Positions 43,461-53,525 are shown, counted from the stretch's first letter. The stretch is DNA of 64,000 nt from Desulfuromusa sp. (GCA_029933365.1 JAOZOH010000001.1:55432-119431); one strand, 5' to 3'. Notes: generated from the letters alone by a model not told the origin. Numbers and translations are program-made.

Positions 43461-44549
43461 ATGTTGAAAACTACTCCCTTGAACCAGATACACAGAAAGT
43501 TCGGCGCAAAAATGGTCGATTTCGGCGGCTGGGACATGCCGGTTCAATATAGTGGTGTTATTGATGAACACCAAGCTGTGCGCAGCACCGCTGGCCTTTT
43601 TGACGTTTCACACATGGGTGAAATCGAAGTACAAGGCGCGGGAGCGCTTGGCTACATCCAGCACTTGACCATTAACGATGCGTCTAAACTGATTGATGGG
43701 CAGGTGCAGTACACAGCCATGTGTTATGAAAACGGCGGTGTTGTTGATGATTTAACCCTCTACCGTTTTTCCTCAGACCGCTACCTGTTGTGCGTCAATG
43801 CGTCGAATGTCGAGAAGGATTTCAAATGGATGAAGCAGGTTTTTGATGAAGGAGACTTTGCCGATGTCGAATTGATAAATCTCAGTGACGATTTTGGGCA
43901 GTTGGCTCTACAGGGTCCGAAAGCTGATGACATTCTTGCCCGATTGACCGAAGTAGATCTTGCTGGGCTGGCTTACTACAATTTTATCGAGGGGAAAGTT
44001 GCCGGGATTGAGACGATTATTTCGAGAACCGGTTATACCGGCGAGAATGGTTTTGAGCTTTATTGCGCCTCGCAGCATGTCGGGACGGTTTGGACGGCAT
44101 TGATGAAAGAGGGAGAAACTGCGGGGTTACAACCGATTGGCCTCGGCGCGCGGGATACTCTGCGTCTGGAGAAGAAGTTTTCCCTTTACGGTCATGAGAT
44201 CTCCTCGCAAATCTCGCCTCTGGAAGCTGGGTTGGGTTGGATTACCAAGCTCGACAAAGGCGATTTCATTGGTCGTGACCCTCTGGTCAAAATGAAGGAG
44301 GCAGGAATCCCGCGTCGATTGGTTGCTCTGCGGATGGTCGGTTCCGGTGTGCCGCGCGAACAGTATCCTGTTTATGCTGGTGATGAGGAGATCGGAATCG
44401 TTACCAGTGGTACGATGTCACCCTCTCTGCGGGTTGGTATTGCACTGGCTCTGGTCGCGACTGGTCATCACACCATCGGAACCGAACTCAGCGTCGGCAT
44501 ACGTAACCGCAGGGTGGCTGTGGAGGTCGTTAAACCACCGTTTGTCTAA
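43461..44549 (+). CDS. gcvT: Glycine cleavage system T protein (aminomethyltransferase)
   Basis: 362 residues; AGGAGG lies 6 nt before ATG 43461. GcvT transfers the methylene carbon from the lipoyl arm of GcvH to tetrahydrofolate and releases ammonia. Motifs: GGWDMPVQYSGVIDEHQAVR, GLFDVSHMGEI, SRTGYTGENGFELY (folate-binding region) and GLGARDTLRLE. First gene after the sigma-54 promoter; the order gcvT-gcvH-gcvPA-gcvPB is that of many anaerobes. Confidence 0.97.
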   Translation: MLKTTPLNQIHRKFGAKMVDFGGWDMPVQYSGVIDEHQAVRSTAGLFDVSHMGEIEVQGAGALGYIQHLTINDASKLIDGQVQYTAMCYENGGVVDDLTLYRFSSDRYLLCVNASNVEKDFKWMKQVFDEGDFADVELINLSDDFGQLALQGPKADDILARLTEVDLAGLAYYNFIEGKVAGIETIISRTGYTGENGFELYCASQHVGTVWTALMKEGETAGLQPIGLGARDTLRLEKKFSLYGHEISSQISPLEAGLGWITKLDKGDFIGRDPLVKMKEAGIPRRLVALRMVGSGVPREQYPVYAGDEEIGIVTSGTMSPSLRVGIALALVATGHHTIGTELSVGIRNRRVAVEVVKPPFV

Positions 44550-44600
44550 CGTTTAAAGCATTGAATAAACTTTCATAATACAAAAAAGGAGAAACAGATT

Positions 44601-44984
44601 ATGGACATTCGTAGCGAATTGAAATATTCCAAAGATCATGAGTGGGTTCTGGTTGAAGGGGACATTGCGACTATCGGGATCAGCGATTTTGCCCAGGAAT
44701 CTATGGGGGACGTGGTTTTCGTGGAACTGCCGGAGGTCGGTAGCGTTGTTGCCGCCGGGGATCCGATCGGGGTCGTGGAATCGGTCAAAGCCGTTTCTGA
44801 TATTTATTCTCCGGTTTCCGGCGAAATCATGGAGGTCAACGAAGCTCTCCCCGACACCCCGGACGACGTGAACAACTCACCCTATGACCAAGGCTGGCTC
44901 GTCAAGGTTAAGCTGGAAGATGCTTCCGAACTCGACGCAATGATGGATGCCGATGCTTACAGTGTTTTTGTGGCTGAGCAGTAA
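44601..44984 (+). CDS. gcvH: Glycine cleavage system H protein
   Basis: 127 residues, standard size. It carries the lipoyl arm between the P, T and L proteins; the modified lysine is K63 in [24 protein letters not shown] precedes ATG 44601 by 11 nt. The lipoyl synthase gene at the end of this operon could supply its cofactor. The L protein (lipoamide dehydrogenase) is not in the window. Confidence 0.97.
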   Translation: MDIRSELKYSKDHEWVLVEGDIATIGISDFAQESMGDVVFVELPEVGSVVAAGDPIGVVESVKAVSDIYSPVSGEIMEVNEALPDTPDDVNNSPYDQGWLVKVKLEDASELDAMMDADAYSVFVAEQ

Positions 44985-44995
44985 AGGGGGAACTC

Positions 44996-46345
44996 ATGCG
45001 TTATATCCCGCATACTGATGAAGATATCCGGCAGATGCTGGGAACCATCGGACTCGGTTCGGTCGATGAGCTGTTTGCCGAGATTCCCTCCGAGCTACGC
45101 CTCGACCGCTCTCTGGATCTCCCCGCACCCCTGTCTGAGACAGAGTTGCTCCGCGAGCTGAAAAAATTGGCGGCGGAAAATGCCACCGACGAGACCCATC
45201 TCTCTTTTCTCGGTGGTGGCGCCTACCACCATTTCATTCCGGCGGTTGTCGATCAACTGATCTCGCGCAGTGAATTTTATACGGCCTATACACCGTATCA
45301 ACCGGAGATCAGTCAGGGTACCCTGCAGGCGATCTTTGAGTATCAGTCCCTGATCTGTAAACTGACTGGCATGGAGGTCAGTAATGCCTCCATGTACGAT
45401 GGTGCATCCGCTTGTGCTGAAGCGGTACTGATGGCGAGCCGCGCCACGCGTCGCAAAAAAGTTTTGCTGGCGGCCAGTCTCCATCCGGAATATCGGGACA
45501 CGGTTGTCACTTACTGCCGCTATCTCGACATCGACCTGGTTGATGTGCCTTTTTCTGCCGACGGTCGTCTTGACCGGACTGCGCTGGAATCGCTGCTCGA
45601 TAAAAATACCGCAGCACTGGTGGTTGGTTATCCCAATTACTTCGGTGTTATTGAAGAGTTGGAGCCATTGGTGGAACTTACTCATCAGTCGGGAGCACTG
45701 CTGGTGTCTGCAGTTGCCGAACCGGTCTCCCTCGGTCTGCTCAAAACTCCCGGCGACTGCGGCGCCGATATTGTTGTCGGTGAAGGGCAAAGCTTCGGGA
45801 TGCCGGTATCGTTCGGTGGCCCCGGTGTCGGTTTCTTTGCCGCTCGGAAAAAAATCGTCCGCACCATGCCTGGACGTTTGGTCGGAGCCACCAAGGACAA
45901 GCAGGGGCATCTCGGTTACGTGCTGACTCTGGCAACTCGAGAGCAGCATATCAGGCGTGAGAAGGCAACTTCGAATATTTGCTCCAATCAAGGTATGTGT
46001 GCGTTGATGGCAACCATTTACCTCTCGTTGCTTGGTAAGCAGGGGTTACGTGAGTTAGCGGAGCAGAACCTGGCTAAGAGCGAATACACCAAGCAGGCTA
46101 TCGCCGCCTTGCCCGGTTATCGGATTGCTTTTGACGCGCCGACTTTCAATGAATTTGTGGTCGAAATTGAAGGTGATGTCGACGCCCTGCTTGAGCGACT
46201 GGAACAACAGAACATTCTGGCTGGTATCGCACTGCGGAAACATTATGCCGATCTGGTACAGTGTTTTCTGATTTGTGTTACCGAGCAGAGCACCCGGGAG
46301 CAGATCGATACCCTGGTGGCAGCACTGAAAGGAGCGGCACAATGA
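44996..46345 (+). CDS. gcvPA: Glycine dehydrogenase (decarboxylating) subunit 1
   Basis: 449 residues; the N-terminal half of the P protein as a separate chain. Typical: RYIPHTDEDIRQMLGTIGL, FLGGGAYHHFIPAVVDQL, and TAYTPYQPEISQGTLQAIFE. It works with subunit 2 to decarboxylate glycine. Starts 11 bp after gcvH (GGGG upstream) and overlaps gcvPB by four bases. Confidence 0.96.
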   Translation: MRYIPHTDEDIRQMLGTIGLGSVDELFAEIPSELRLDRSLDLPAPLSETELLRELKKLAAENATDETHLSFLGGGAYHHFIPAVVDQLISRSEFYTAYTPYQPEISQGTLQAIFEYQSLICKLTGMEVSNASMYDGASACAEAVLMASRATRRKKVLLAASLHPEYRDTVVTYCRYLDIDLVDVPFSADGRLDRTALESLLDKNTAALVVGYPNYFGVIEELEPLVELTHQSGALLVSAVAEPVSLGLLKTPGDCGADIVVGEGQSFGMPVSFGGPGVGFFAARKKIVRTMPGRLVGATKDKQGHLGYVLTLATREQHIRREKATSNICSNQGMCALMATIYLSLLGKQGLRELAEQNLAKSEYTKQAIAALPGYRIAFDAPTFNEFVVEIEGDVDALLERLEQQNILAGIALRKHYADLVQCFLICVTEQSTREQIDTLVAALKGAAQ

Positions 46346-47811
46346 GTGGCGTTGGTACACAGGGTTTGATTCTTAAGGAGAAATCTATCTTTGAACATAG
46401 CGAACCTGGGCGCAAGGGCTATAGCCTGCCTGTTCTCGACGTTCCTGCCGCCGGTTTGCCGGATGAACTGACCCGTGAGCAGGTAAGTGGTTTTCCTGAG
46501 GTTTCCGAAGTTGATGTGGTGCGACACTTTACCCGCCTCTCGACTTGGAACTATGGGGTTGATAGCGGTTTTTACCCGTTGGGCAGTTGCACTATGAAGT
46601 ACAACCCGAAGATCAACGAAACGGTCGCTCGGTTGCCCGGTCTGGTCGGCTGTCACCCCTATACGCCGGAACGCTTGAGTCAGGGGGCGCTGAAATTGAT
46701 GTACGATCTACAGCAGTCACTGGCGGAAATCTCAGGATTCGATCATGTGACTTTGCAGCCTGCTGCGGGTGCGCATGGCGAACTAACGGGAATTCTGATG
46801 ATTCGTGCCTGGCATGAAGCTCAGGGGCATTCGCGCAAGAAGGTGCTTATTCCCGATACGGCGCATGGCACCAATCCGGCGACCGCAGCGTTGTGTGGTT
46901 ATCAGGTGGTACCGATTGCTTCCGGAGAATCAGGAATACTGACGGCGGAAACCGTTGCTGAATATATGGACGAGGATGTTGCCGCACTGATGGTCACCAA
47001 TCCCAATACCCTTGGCCTGTTCGAGTCGGATATCCGCAAAATCTGTGACATCGTTCACGCAGGAGGGGGACTGGTTTATGCTGACGGCGCCAATCTCAAC
47101 GCTTTGATGGGGGTCGCCCGTCCCGGTGATATGGGAGTTGATGCCATGCACTTCAATTTGCACAAGACCTTCTCTACGCCTCACGGTGGCGGTGGGCCAG
47201 GTGCGGGGCCGGTCGGGATCACCCAAAAGCTGGAACCATTCCTGCCGAAACCGGTGGTGGTCAAGGAGCAGGATCTCTACCGTCTTGATGAGGAACGGCC
47301 CCAATCGATTGGGCGGATGCGTTCTTTTTACGGCAACTACGGCGTACTGATCCGCGCCTGGGCCTACCTCCTCTCCATGGGCGGAAGCGGACTTAAGCAG
47401 GCGACCGAGATGGCGGTTCTCAATGCCAACTATATTCGTGCCCGCCTGGAGAATAGTTATTACCTGTCCTACAAACAACGCTCCCTGCACGAAGTGGTTT
47501 TCTCGGACAAAGATCTCGGTGGCGACTGCCATACCATCGACGTTGCCAAGCGACTGCTTGACTACGGATATCATCCGCCAACCATTTATTTCCCGTTGGT
47601 GGTGCCGGGTGCAATCATGATCGAACCGACTGAGACTGAGAGCAAGGAGATCCTCGATGAATTTTGCGAAACGATGATCGCTATTGCGCGAGAGGCGAAG
47701 GAACAACCAGAACTCTTGCACGCTGCTCCGGTTAAAACATTCGTGGGACGTCTCGACGAAACCACAGCGGCCAGACAGCCCTGTCTCTGCTATCTGACAC
47801 CTGAAGATTGA
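46342..47811 (+). CDS. gcvPB: Glycine dehydrogenase (decarboxylating) subunit 2
   Basis: 489 residues from ATG 46342, which overlaps the gcvPA stop (ATGA); the longer open frame is only an extension inside that gene. The PLP lysine is in MHFNLHKTFSTPHGGGGPG. Other family marks: YPLGSCTMKYNPKINE and PDTAHGTNPATAALCGY. It forms the active site with subunit 1. Confidence 0.97.
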   Translation: MSGVGTQGLILKEKSIFEHSEPGRKGYSLPVLDVPAAGLPDELTREQVSGFPEVSEVDVVRHFTRLSTWNYGVDSGFYPLGSCTMKYNPKINETVARLPGLVGCHPYTPERLSQGALKLMYDLQQSLAEISGFDHVTLQPAAGAHGELTGILMIRAWHEAQGHSRKKVLIPDTAHGTNPATAALCGYQVVPIASGESGILTAETVAEYMDEDVAALMVTNPNTLGLFESDIRKICDIVHAGGGLVYADGANLNALMGVARPGDMGVDAMHFNLHKTFSTPHGGGGPGAGPVGITQKLEPFLPKPVVVKEQDLYRLDEERPQSIGRMRSFYGNYGVLIRAWAYLLSMGGSGLKQATEMAVLNANYIRARLENSYYLSYKQRSLHEVVFSDKDLGGDCHTIDVAKRLLDYGYHPPTIYFPLVVPGAIMIEPTETESKEILDEFCETMIAIAREAKEQPELLHAAPVKTFVGRLDETTAARQPCLCYLTPED

Positions 47812-47893
47812 CAAACGACCAGCTCACGTTACCGTAGTGCAATAGCAACGTGCGCCGCGGCGGCGTGAAGCAAACCAGACAAGGAGAATTCTC

Positions 47894-49144
47894 ATGTTAA
47901 AAGATGCACTTATCTCGGCAGATCTGTCGATTGCAAAAATCCTTACTCGGGAAACCGAGCGGCAGGAATACAGCCTCGAATTTATAGCTTCGGAAAACTT
48001 CGTCAGCGACGCGGTCATGGAAGCACAAGGGTCAGTGCTAACCAACAAATATGCTGAGGGCTATCCGGGCAAGCGCTACTACGGTGGTTGTGAGGTGGTC
48101 GATGAGGCCGAACAGTTGGCCATCGATCGAGCCAAGGAACTGTTCGGTGCTGAACACGTCAATGTCCAACCCCATTCAGGTTCTCAAGCTAATATGGCAG
48201 TTTATCTAACCGTCTGCAAGCCTGGCGACACGGTATTGGGAATGAATCTGGCTCACGGTGGACACCTGACCCACGGTTCACCGGTCAATTTTTCCGGAAA
48301 ATTGTTCAACATTGTTCCCTATGGAATTAACAAAGAAACTGGACTCATCGATTACACCGAGGTTGAAGCCCTGGCCATAGAGCACAAACCGAAGCTTATC
48401 GTGGTCGGCTACAGCGCTTATCCACGGGCTCTTGATTTTTCTGAATTCCGGAGAATTGCAGATCTGGTTGACGCTAAGGTGATGGTCGATATGGCGCACT
48501 TTGCCGGGCTGGTGGCTGCCGGTGTTCATGATAACCCGGTTCCTTATGCCGATTTTGTTACCACTACAACCCACAAAACTCTACGTGGACCTCGAGGAGG
48601 TATGATCCTATGCACTGAGGAATGGGCCAAGAAGGTCAATAGCAATATCTTTCCGGGGATCCAGGGTGGCCCATTGATGCACGTGATCGCGGCTAAGGCG
48701 GTCGCTTTTCAGGAAGCCCTCCAGCCTGAGTTCAAAGTCTATGCACAACAGGTAGTCGATAATGCCAAGACCCTGGCTGTAGAGCTGGTCAAACACGGAT
48801 TCAACATAGTTTCCGGCGGCACCGACAACCATCTCATTCTAGTCGATTTTACCGGCAGTGAGATTACCGGCAAGGTTGCTGAGACAACCCTGGAGGCAGC
48901 TGGCATCACTGTCAACAAGAATGCCGTCCCCTTCGATACGCGCTCCCCGTTTGTCACCAGCGGAATTCGTATCGGTACTCCTGCTGCCACCACCAGAGGT
49001 TTGAAACAGCCGGAGATGGTCAAGGTGGCTGGTTGGATCAAACGCGCAATGGATCATATAGACCAAGATGAAAAACTGGCTATGATTCGCTCAGAAGTCA
49101 AACAGCTTTGTCTCGATTATCCCCTATATGCGCATCGGTTATGA
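47894..49144 (+). CDS. glyA: Serine hydroxymethyltransferase
   Basis: 416 residues, AAGGAG before ATG 47894. PLP lysine in [38 protein letters not shown] and [17 protein letters not shown] are standard. It joins glycine with methylene-THF to serine (or the reverse). Placed after the glycine cleavage genes and before serine dehydratase, it would here most simply convert glycine to serine for breakdown. A stem-loop follows its stop codon. Confidence 0.97.
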   Translation: MLKDALISADLSIAKILTRETERQEYSLEFIASENFVSDAVMEAQGSVLTNKYAEGYPGKRYYGGCEVVDEAEQLAIDRAKELFGAEHVNVQPHSGSQANMAVYLTVCKPGDTVLGMNLAHGGHLTHGSPVNFSGKLFNIVPYGINKETGLIDYTEVEALAIEHKPKLIVVGYSAYPRALDFSEFRRIADLVDAKVMVDMAHFAGLVAAGVHDNPVPYADFVTTTTHKTLRGPRGGMILCTEEWAKKVNSNIFPGIQGGPLMHVIAAKAVAFQEALQPEFKVYAQQVVDNAKTLAVELVKHGFNIVSGGTDNHLILVDFTGSEITGKVAETTLEAAGITVNKNAVPFDTRSPFVTSGIRIGTPAATTRGLKQPEMVKVAGWIKRAMDHIDQDEKLAMIRSEVKQLCLDYPLYAHRL

Positions 49145-49167
49145 ATAATGACGACAGCAATAAAAGC

Positions 49168-49196
49168 TATCCGGCTCCTTGCCAAGGAGCCGGATA
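49168..49196. other. Perfect 13-bp stem-loop between glyA and the serine dehydratase
   Basis: TATCCGGCTCCTT (49168-49180), loop GCC, AAGGAGCCGGATA (49184-49196). No T-run follows on the plus strand, so it is an imperfect terminator at best. It may act as an RNA processing or stability element that sets different levels for upstream and downstream genes. Its loop side contains AAGGAG, a ribosome-site sequence held in the stem, but the nearest in-frame start lies 44 bases further. Confidence 0.65.
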
Positions 49197-49239
49197 CTCT
49201 AAAACTTCCCCGAATAATCCGATAAAACAAAAGCTCCGC

Positions 49240-50445
49240 ATGGAATCGATCCGGGAACTTTACAAGATCGGCATCGGTCCCTCCAGCAGCCATACCATGG
49301 GGCCACGCAAAGCTGCTGAAGTTTTTTTGCAACAACATCCGGATGCAGCTAGCTACCGGGTCACTCTGTTTGGCAGTCTTGCCGCCACCGGTCGTGGTCA
49401 CCTGACCGACAAAGCAGTGGAAGGTGTTTTTGGTACCAAAAATCTGACTTTGGTTTGGAAACCTGAAATAGAACTGCCACGACACCCCAATGGTCTGCGT
49501 ATCGAGGCGTTTGACGCGCAGAACAAACTGCTTAAAGGCAACGACGTTTACAGTATCGGCGGAGGTGCCCTGCTCAGTGAAGAGGGTAGTGCTGCCCCTC
49601 GAACTGTCGATTGTTTGGCAAGCATGGAACAGATTCTCAAACATAGCGAAGAATCGGGAGAATCATTTTGGGAATATGTTGCCGCAATCGAAGGGGAGGA
49701 CTTATGGGATGATCTGGCTGACATCTGGCAGGCTATGAAAGGATCTCTCGACCGAGGGCTACAGGACGAGGGGGTGTTGCCGGGTGGTTTGGGATTGGCT
49801 CGAAGAGCTTATTCTTTCTACCGCAAGGCCACGCTCTATGATCAGGAGTTTAAACAAAACATTCTGTTGAATGCTTATGCACTGGCGGTTTCAGAAGAAA
49901 ATGCTGCAGGCGGCGAAATCGTTACCGCACCGACATGTGGCGCCTCTGGCGTTTTGCCGGCGGTACTGAGGTACGTTGGCGAAACCCTCAACTGCGACCA
50001 GATTCATATACTGCGCGCCTTGGCAACTGCCGGACTTGTTGGCAATCTGGTCAAGCACAATGCCTCCATTTCGGGAGCCGAGGTCGGTTGTCAGGGAGAA
50101 GTCGGAACCGCTTGCGCCATGGCTGCTGCAGCCGCCACACAGCTTTATGGCGGGTCAGTTCGCCAGATTGAGTATGCTGCGGAAATGGGGATGGAGCATC
50201 ATCTCGGTCTGACCTGTGATCCAGTCAAAGGGTTGGTGCAAATCCCCTGTATTGAGCGTAATGCTCATGCCGCTTTGCGTGCCCTGGGATGTTGTCGATT
50301 CGCATTGGCATCGGACGGGTCGCACATTATCAGTTTCGATGAAATTGTTGCGGTGATGAAGGAGACTGGGCAAGCGCTTCCCTCCCTCTATAGGGAGACC
50401 GCCGCAGGCGGAATAGCACAGGTATATCGGTTACGTAAAAAATGA
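49240..50445 (+). CDS. sdaA: L-serine ammonia-lyase (iron-sulfur type, single chain)
   Basis: About 401 residues from ATG 49240, where the family start SIRELYKIGIGPSSSHTMGP begins; the frame is open upstream to 49108 but crosses the stem-loop and has no ribosome site. SSSHTMGP and the Fe-S cysteines in TAPTCGASGVLPAVL and CDPVKGLVQIPCIERN identify the enzyme. It deaminates serine to pyruvate and ammonia. With glyA upstream it completes a glycine-to-pyruvate route. It overlaps the lipA frame by four bases if the upstream lipA ATG is used. Confidence 0.93.
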   Translation: MESIRELYKIGIGPSSSHTMGPRKAAEVFLQQHPDAASYRVTLFGSLAATGRGHLTDKAVEGVFGTKNLTLVWKPEIELPRHPNGLRIEAFDAQNKLLKGNDVYSIGGGALLSEEGSAAPRTVDCLASMEQILKHSEESGESFWEYVAAIEGEDLWDDLADIWQAMKGSLDRGLQDEGVLPGGLGLARRAYSFYRKATLYDQEFKQNILLNAYALAVSEENAAGGEIVTAPTCGASGVLPAVLRYVGETLNCDQIHILRALATAGLVGNLVKHNASISGAEVGCQGEVGTACAMAAAAATQLYGGSVRQIEYAAEMGMEHHLGLTCDPVKGLVQIPCIERNAHAALRALGCCRFALASDGSHIISFDEIVAVMKETGQALPSLYRETAAGGIAQVYRLRKK

Positions 50446-50492
50446 ATTTATTCGGCAGATGGCCTTTTATTGCGTGTAAGGATTGGATAAGT

Positions 50493-51353
50493 ATGAAGGA
50501 AAATCAGATCAGAAAACCGGATTGGCTACGCGTACCACGCCATACCGGAGATAGATACCACAAGATTCGACGTATTTTGTCGAAGCAATCCCTGCATACT
50601 GTTTGTGAAGAAGCCAACTGCCCCAATAAGTCTGAGTGCTGGAATGCCGGAACGGCAACTTTCATGTTGTTGGGTGATACCTGTACGCGCGGCTGCGCCT
50701 TCTGCGCTGTCACCCGTGGTAATCCGCAAGGTCAATGTGATCTGTCAGAACCACAGCGCGTTGCAGATACTGTCGGGGAGGTGGGGCTTGAGTATGCAGT
50801 CCTCACTTCGGTCACTCGTGACGATCTGGGTGATGGTGGCGCAACTCTTTTTGCTGAAACGATTTGCCGGATAAAAGAACTGGAAAGTTCTCCGTTGGTT
50901 GAAGTGCTCATCCCCGATTATTCAGGCAACCAACTGGATGTTGTTCTTGATGCCGGTCCTGCCGTTGTTGCACACAATATCGAAGTGGTGGAACGCCTTT
51001 TTTGTCACTACCGCCATCAGCGTTTCAGTTACCAACGTTCGCTGGATGTTCTCCGACAGATCAGCAGTAAAAGTAACGAGATTACCGCTAAATCATCAAT
51101 TATGCTTGGTTTGGGTGAGACTGCTATTGAAATCGAACAGACGATGAAAGATCTGCTTGCTGTTGGAGTGAAGATCCTAGTTCTTGGCCAGTATCTTGCT
51201 CCGACCAGAAGGCATGTTTCGGTTCAGGAATACATTTCTCCAAAAATATTTAACTACTGGGCAAAACGCGGTAAAGAACTTGGTTTCGATTTTGTCGCCG
51301 CCGGTCCACTTGTGCGTACCTCCTATCGTGCAGCTGAAGCTTATCGTCAGTAG
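50493..51353 (+). CDS. lipA: Lipoyl synthase
   Basis: 286 residues from ATG 50493 (AAGGAT upstream), beginning KENQIRKPDWLRVPRHTG as in LipA; an in-frame ATG at 50442 overlaps the sdaA stop but adds a non-family extension. Auxiliary cluster cysteines C-x4-C-x5-C in CEEANCPNKSEC and radical-SAM C-x3-C-x2-C in CTRGCAFC. It inserts sulfur into octanoyl-GcvH, consistent with its place at the end of the glycine cleavage operon. LipB is not present nearby. Confidence 0.95.
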   Translation: MKENQIRKPDWLRVPRHTGDRYHKIRRILSKQSLHTVCEEANCPNKSECWNAGTATFMLLGDTCTRGCAFCAVTRGNPQGQCDLSEPQRVADTVGEVGLEYAVLTSVTRDDLGDGGATLFAETICRIKELESSPLVEVLIPDYSGNQLDVVLDAGPAVVAHNIEVVERLFCHYRHQRFSYQRSLDVLRQISSKSNEITAKSSIMLGLGETAIEIEQTMKDLLAVGVKILVLGQYLAPTRRHVSVQEYISPKIFNYWAKRGKELGFDFVAAGPLVRTSYRAAEAYRQ

Positions 51354-51374
51354 ATTGTTCGTAAAAAATCCGGG

Positions 51375-52241
51375 CTAGTCCTGCTTCGTGATGAAGTTGA
51401 TCAGCCATCTGGTGACTTCACAAGGGTGGGAGTCTTTTCTGATAGCAATTTGAAAAGGATGTTTCTGTGGTTTTACAGAATCATCACCATCTAAAACAAC
51501 ATATTTGTCTGTGGAAATGAACTCTCCCATAAGCAGCCCTTCCGGTATCCGAGTCCAGCCAACCCCTTTGATTGCCAGTCGCATCATTGTGTAATAGGAA
51601 TTTGTATACCAACGCAGAACCCCAGGGTAGGCAGTTATTGAGCGCGTGAGTCTGATTTGTCGGTATCTGGATAAAACTTCTTCTGTGATGTAGGGCACTT
51701 GAGCCAGGGGATGATCTGGCGACACAATCGTAATAAACCTCTGAGTCCCGATTTGGCTAATATCGATCCACGATGAAGCTTGTATTCCCGAAAAGCTGCC
51801 GATAGCAACATCCGCCTGACGATTTTCCAGAAGACCTATGGCCGTTTCAGGTGTTTTTAGAATGCTGTGAAACTCAGTGTTAGGGAATTGTTCAGCAAGT
51901 TGCTTGGCCAGTGTTGCCAAATCGGTCATCGGCATAAGTTCATCACTTACAAGAGTCAGTTTTGCACTGGAAACACCAGCCATAAGATCTGCTCTGCTGT
52001 TTAAACCTTTGAGCCTTGCCAGAATGAGCCTGGCGTCATCGAGTAACGTAATGCCGTTATCTGTAAGAACAGGGTACTTTCCCGAACGGTCGAAGAGCGT
52101 GAGGTCCCAGTGAACCTCAAGATTTGAGATCAGCGTGGAAACAGTAGACTGAGCTTTTTTTAATTTTTTGGCAGCAGAGGTAAATGATCCTGTTTCCGAA
52201 GCAGTAACAAATGCCTCCAGAGATTCATAGGAAAGAGACAT
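51375..52241 (-). CDS. LysR-family transcriptional regulator
   Basis: 288 residues. N-terminal helix-turn-helix: ESLEAFVTASETGSFTSAAK and KAQSTVSTLISNLEVHWDLTLFDRS. The effector domain (about 90-288) shows the substrate-binding fold. Divergent from xdhC by 132 bp, the classic LysR layout, so it probably controls the Mo-hydroxylase island. AAAGG precedes ATG 52241. Effector unknown. Confidence 0.92.
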   Translation of the reverse strand: MSLSYESLEAFVTASETGSFTSAAKKLKKAQSTVSTLISNLEVHWDLTLFDRSGKYPVLTDNGITLLDDARLILARLKGLNSRADLMAGVSSAKLTLVSDELMPMTDLATLAKQLAEQFPNTEFHSILKTPETAIGLLENRQADVAIGSFSGIQASSWIDISQIGTQRFITIVSPDHPLAQVPYITEEVLSRYRQIRLTRSITAYPGVLRWYTNSYYTMMRLAIKGVGWTRIPEGLLMGEFISTDKYVVLDGDDSVKPQKHPFQIAIRKDSHPCEVTRWLINFITKQD

Positions 52242-52285
52242 GTTTTTTGCCTTTCAATCCATCGGTATTATCGTTTGGTTCTAAC

Positions 52286-52315
52286 TTGTTCCTATCGTAA
52301 TGGAATGCATATAAT
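52286..52315 (+). promoter_or_regulatory. Sigma-70-type promoter for the xdhC operon
   Basis: TTGTTC (52286-52291), 18-bp spacer, TATAAT (52310-52315), followed by the xdhC start about 60 bases on. It lies in the lysR-xdhC divergent gap; TATCGT occurs twice there (52269-52274 and 52293-52298) and might be part of the LysR site. Confidence 0.55.
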
Positions 52316-52373
52316 GGTGCAAGCTGAAAACACATCGGATCTGTTCAGGTAAAAAAGTGAGGGTATTGTCTGT

Positions 52374-53492
52374 ATGATTGCAGGGCAATCGTTGAAATTG
52401 ACGGGAGATAATTCAGTGTCACAATCTTTAAGAAGTCTTTCCGATATCATTTGCCGGATGCTCAAAGGGGGGGAAGGGATCGTGCTGTCCACGGTTGTGG
52501 CTCGTGGCGGGTCAACGCCACGGTCGGTTGGTACACGTATGGTTGTTTTCCCTAATGGGGATATCTCCGGTACGGTCGGGGGTGGGTCTCTGGAAGCTGT
52601 GGTTATCAAGACCGCTATGCAAGTTGTTGAAACAACAAAAGCGCAAATACTGACATTTGATTTGACCGATTCCTCGTTGGCAGATGATCCGGGGATGATT
52701 TGCGGTGGACAGGTGGTGGTTCTGCTCGAATGGATTGTGGCGAATGAAAATAATATCAATCTGTTCAGCGAGCTTGCCGGATCGTTGCGTGGTGATCATG
52801 GCAGCGTCTACATCACAAAATATTTCTTGACAGAAAGTGCCGGTTTCTCTGTTGAGCACTGTCTGACTAAAGGAACGAATATTGTCCTTGGAGACATGAC
52901 GCTTCCGGTGGCTGTGAAAGAGAAACTGGTGAAGCAGCCTGAAAACCGGGGAGCACCCATTAGTGTAAAGGTTGAAAACAATTTTTTTTTGATAGAGCCG
53001 ATTTTTTCAGCGGGAACGGTCTACCTGTTTGGGGCAGGTCATGTTTCACGGGAAGTTGCGGAGTTGGCGGGTAAGGTTGATTTTCGGGTCGTGGTGGTGG
53101 ATGACCGCGCTGAATATGCAAGTTCAGAACGGTTTGGATTCGCTGATGAGATCCACGCAGTCGAGCGATTTGAAAATGTATTTGCCGGGTTGGATATCGA
53201 TAAGGACAGCTATATCGTCATTGCCACCCGTGGACATCGTCATGATAAGACGGTTTTGGGACAGGCATTGCTGACCGAGGCCGGGTATGTCGGCATGATC
53301 GGTAGCCGTACAAAGCGGGAGGCCATATATAGCGCCTTGAAAAGGGAAGGTGTGAGCGCCGAAGATATTGAGCGGGTGCATTCTCCCATCGGGTTGACGA
53401 TTGGCGCCGAAACTCTTGCCGAGATTTCGGTGAGCATTGTTGCTGAGTTGATCGCACATCGTGCACGGATCAGATCCGGTTTCCGGACTTGA
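52374..53492 (+). CDS. xdhC: XdhC-family molybdenum hydroxylase maturation protein
   Basis: 372 residues (ATG 52374 with GAGGG upstream; a GTG at 52416 with GGGAG is possible). The N-terminal XdhC domain has VVARGGSTPRSVGTRMVVF and DISGTVGGGSLEAVV; the C-terminal Rossmann domain has VYLFGAGHVSREVAELA and MIGSRTKREAI. XdhC protects and delivers the sulfurated Mo cofactor to xanthine-dehydrogenase-type enzymes; the three subunits of such an enzyme lie downstream (59687-63423). Confidence 0.92.
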   Translation: MIAGQSLKLTGDNSVSQSLRSLSDIICRMLKGGEGIVLSTVVARGGSTPRSVGTRMVVFPNGDISGTVGGGSLEAVVIKTAMQVVETTKAQILTFDLTDSSLADDPGMICGGQVVVLLEWIVANENNINLFSELAGSLRGDHGSVYITKYFLTESAGFSVEHCLTKGTNIVLGDMTLPVAVKEKLVKQPENRGAPISVKVENNFFLIEPIFSAGTVYLFGAGHVSREVAELAGKVDFRVVVVDDRAEYASSERFGFADEIHAVERFENVFAGLDIDKDSYIVIATRGHRHDKTVLGQALLTEAGYVGMIGSRTKREAIYSALKREGVSAEDIERVHSPIGLTIGAETLAEISVSIVAELIAHRARIRSGFRT

Positions 53493-53525
53493 TCACCTGT
53501 TGACTCGGATAATCGTGAGTATCTT

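Noticed and set aside
52269..52298. Exact LysR binding site in the lysR-xdhC gap
   Set aside because: TATCGT repeats occur, but I cannot match a clear T-N11-A dyad, so no site is called.
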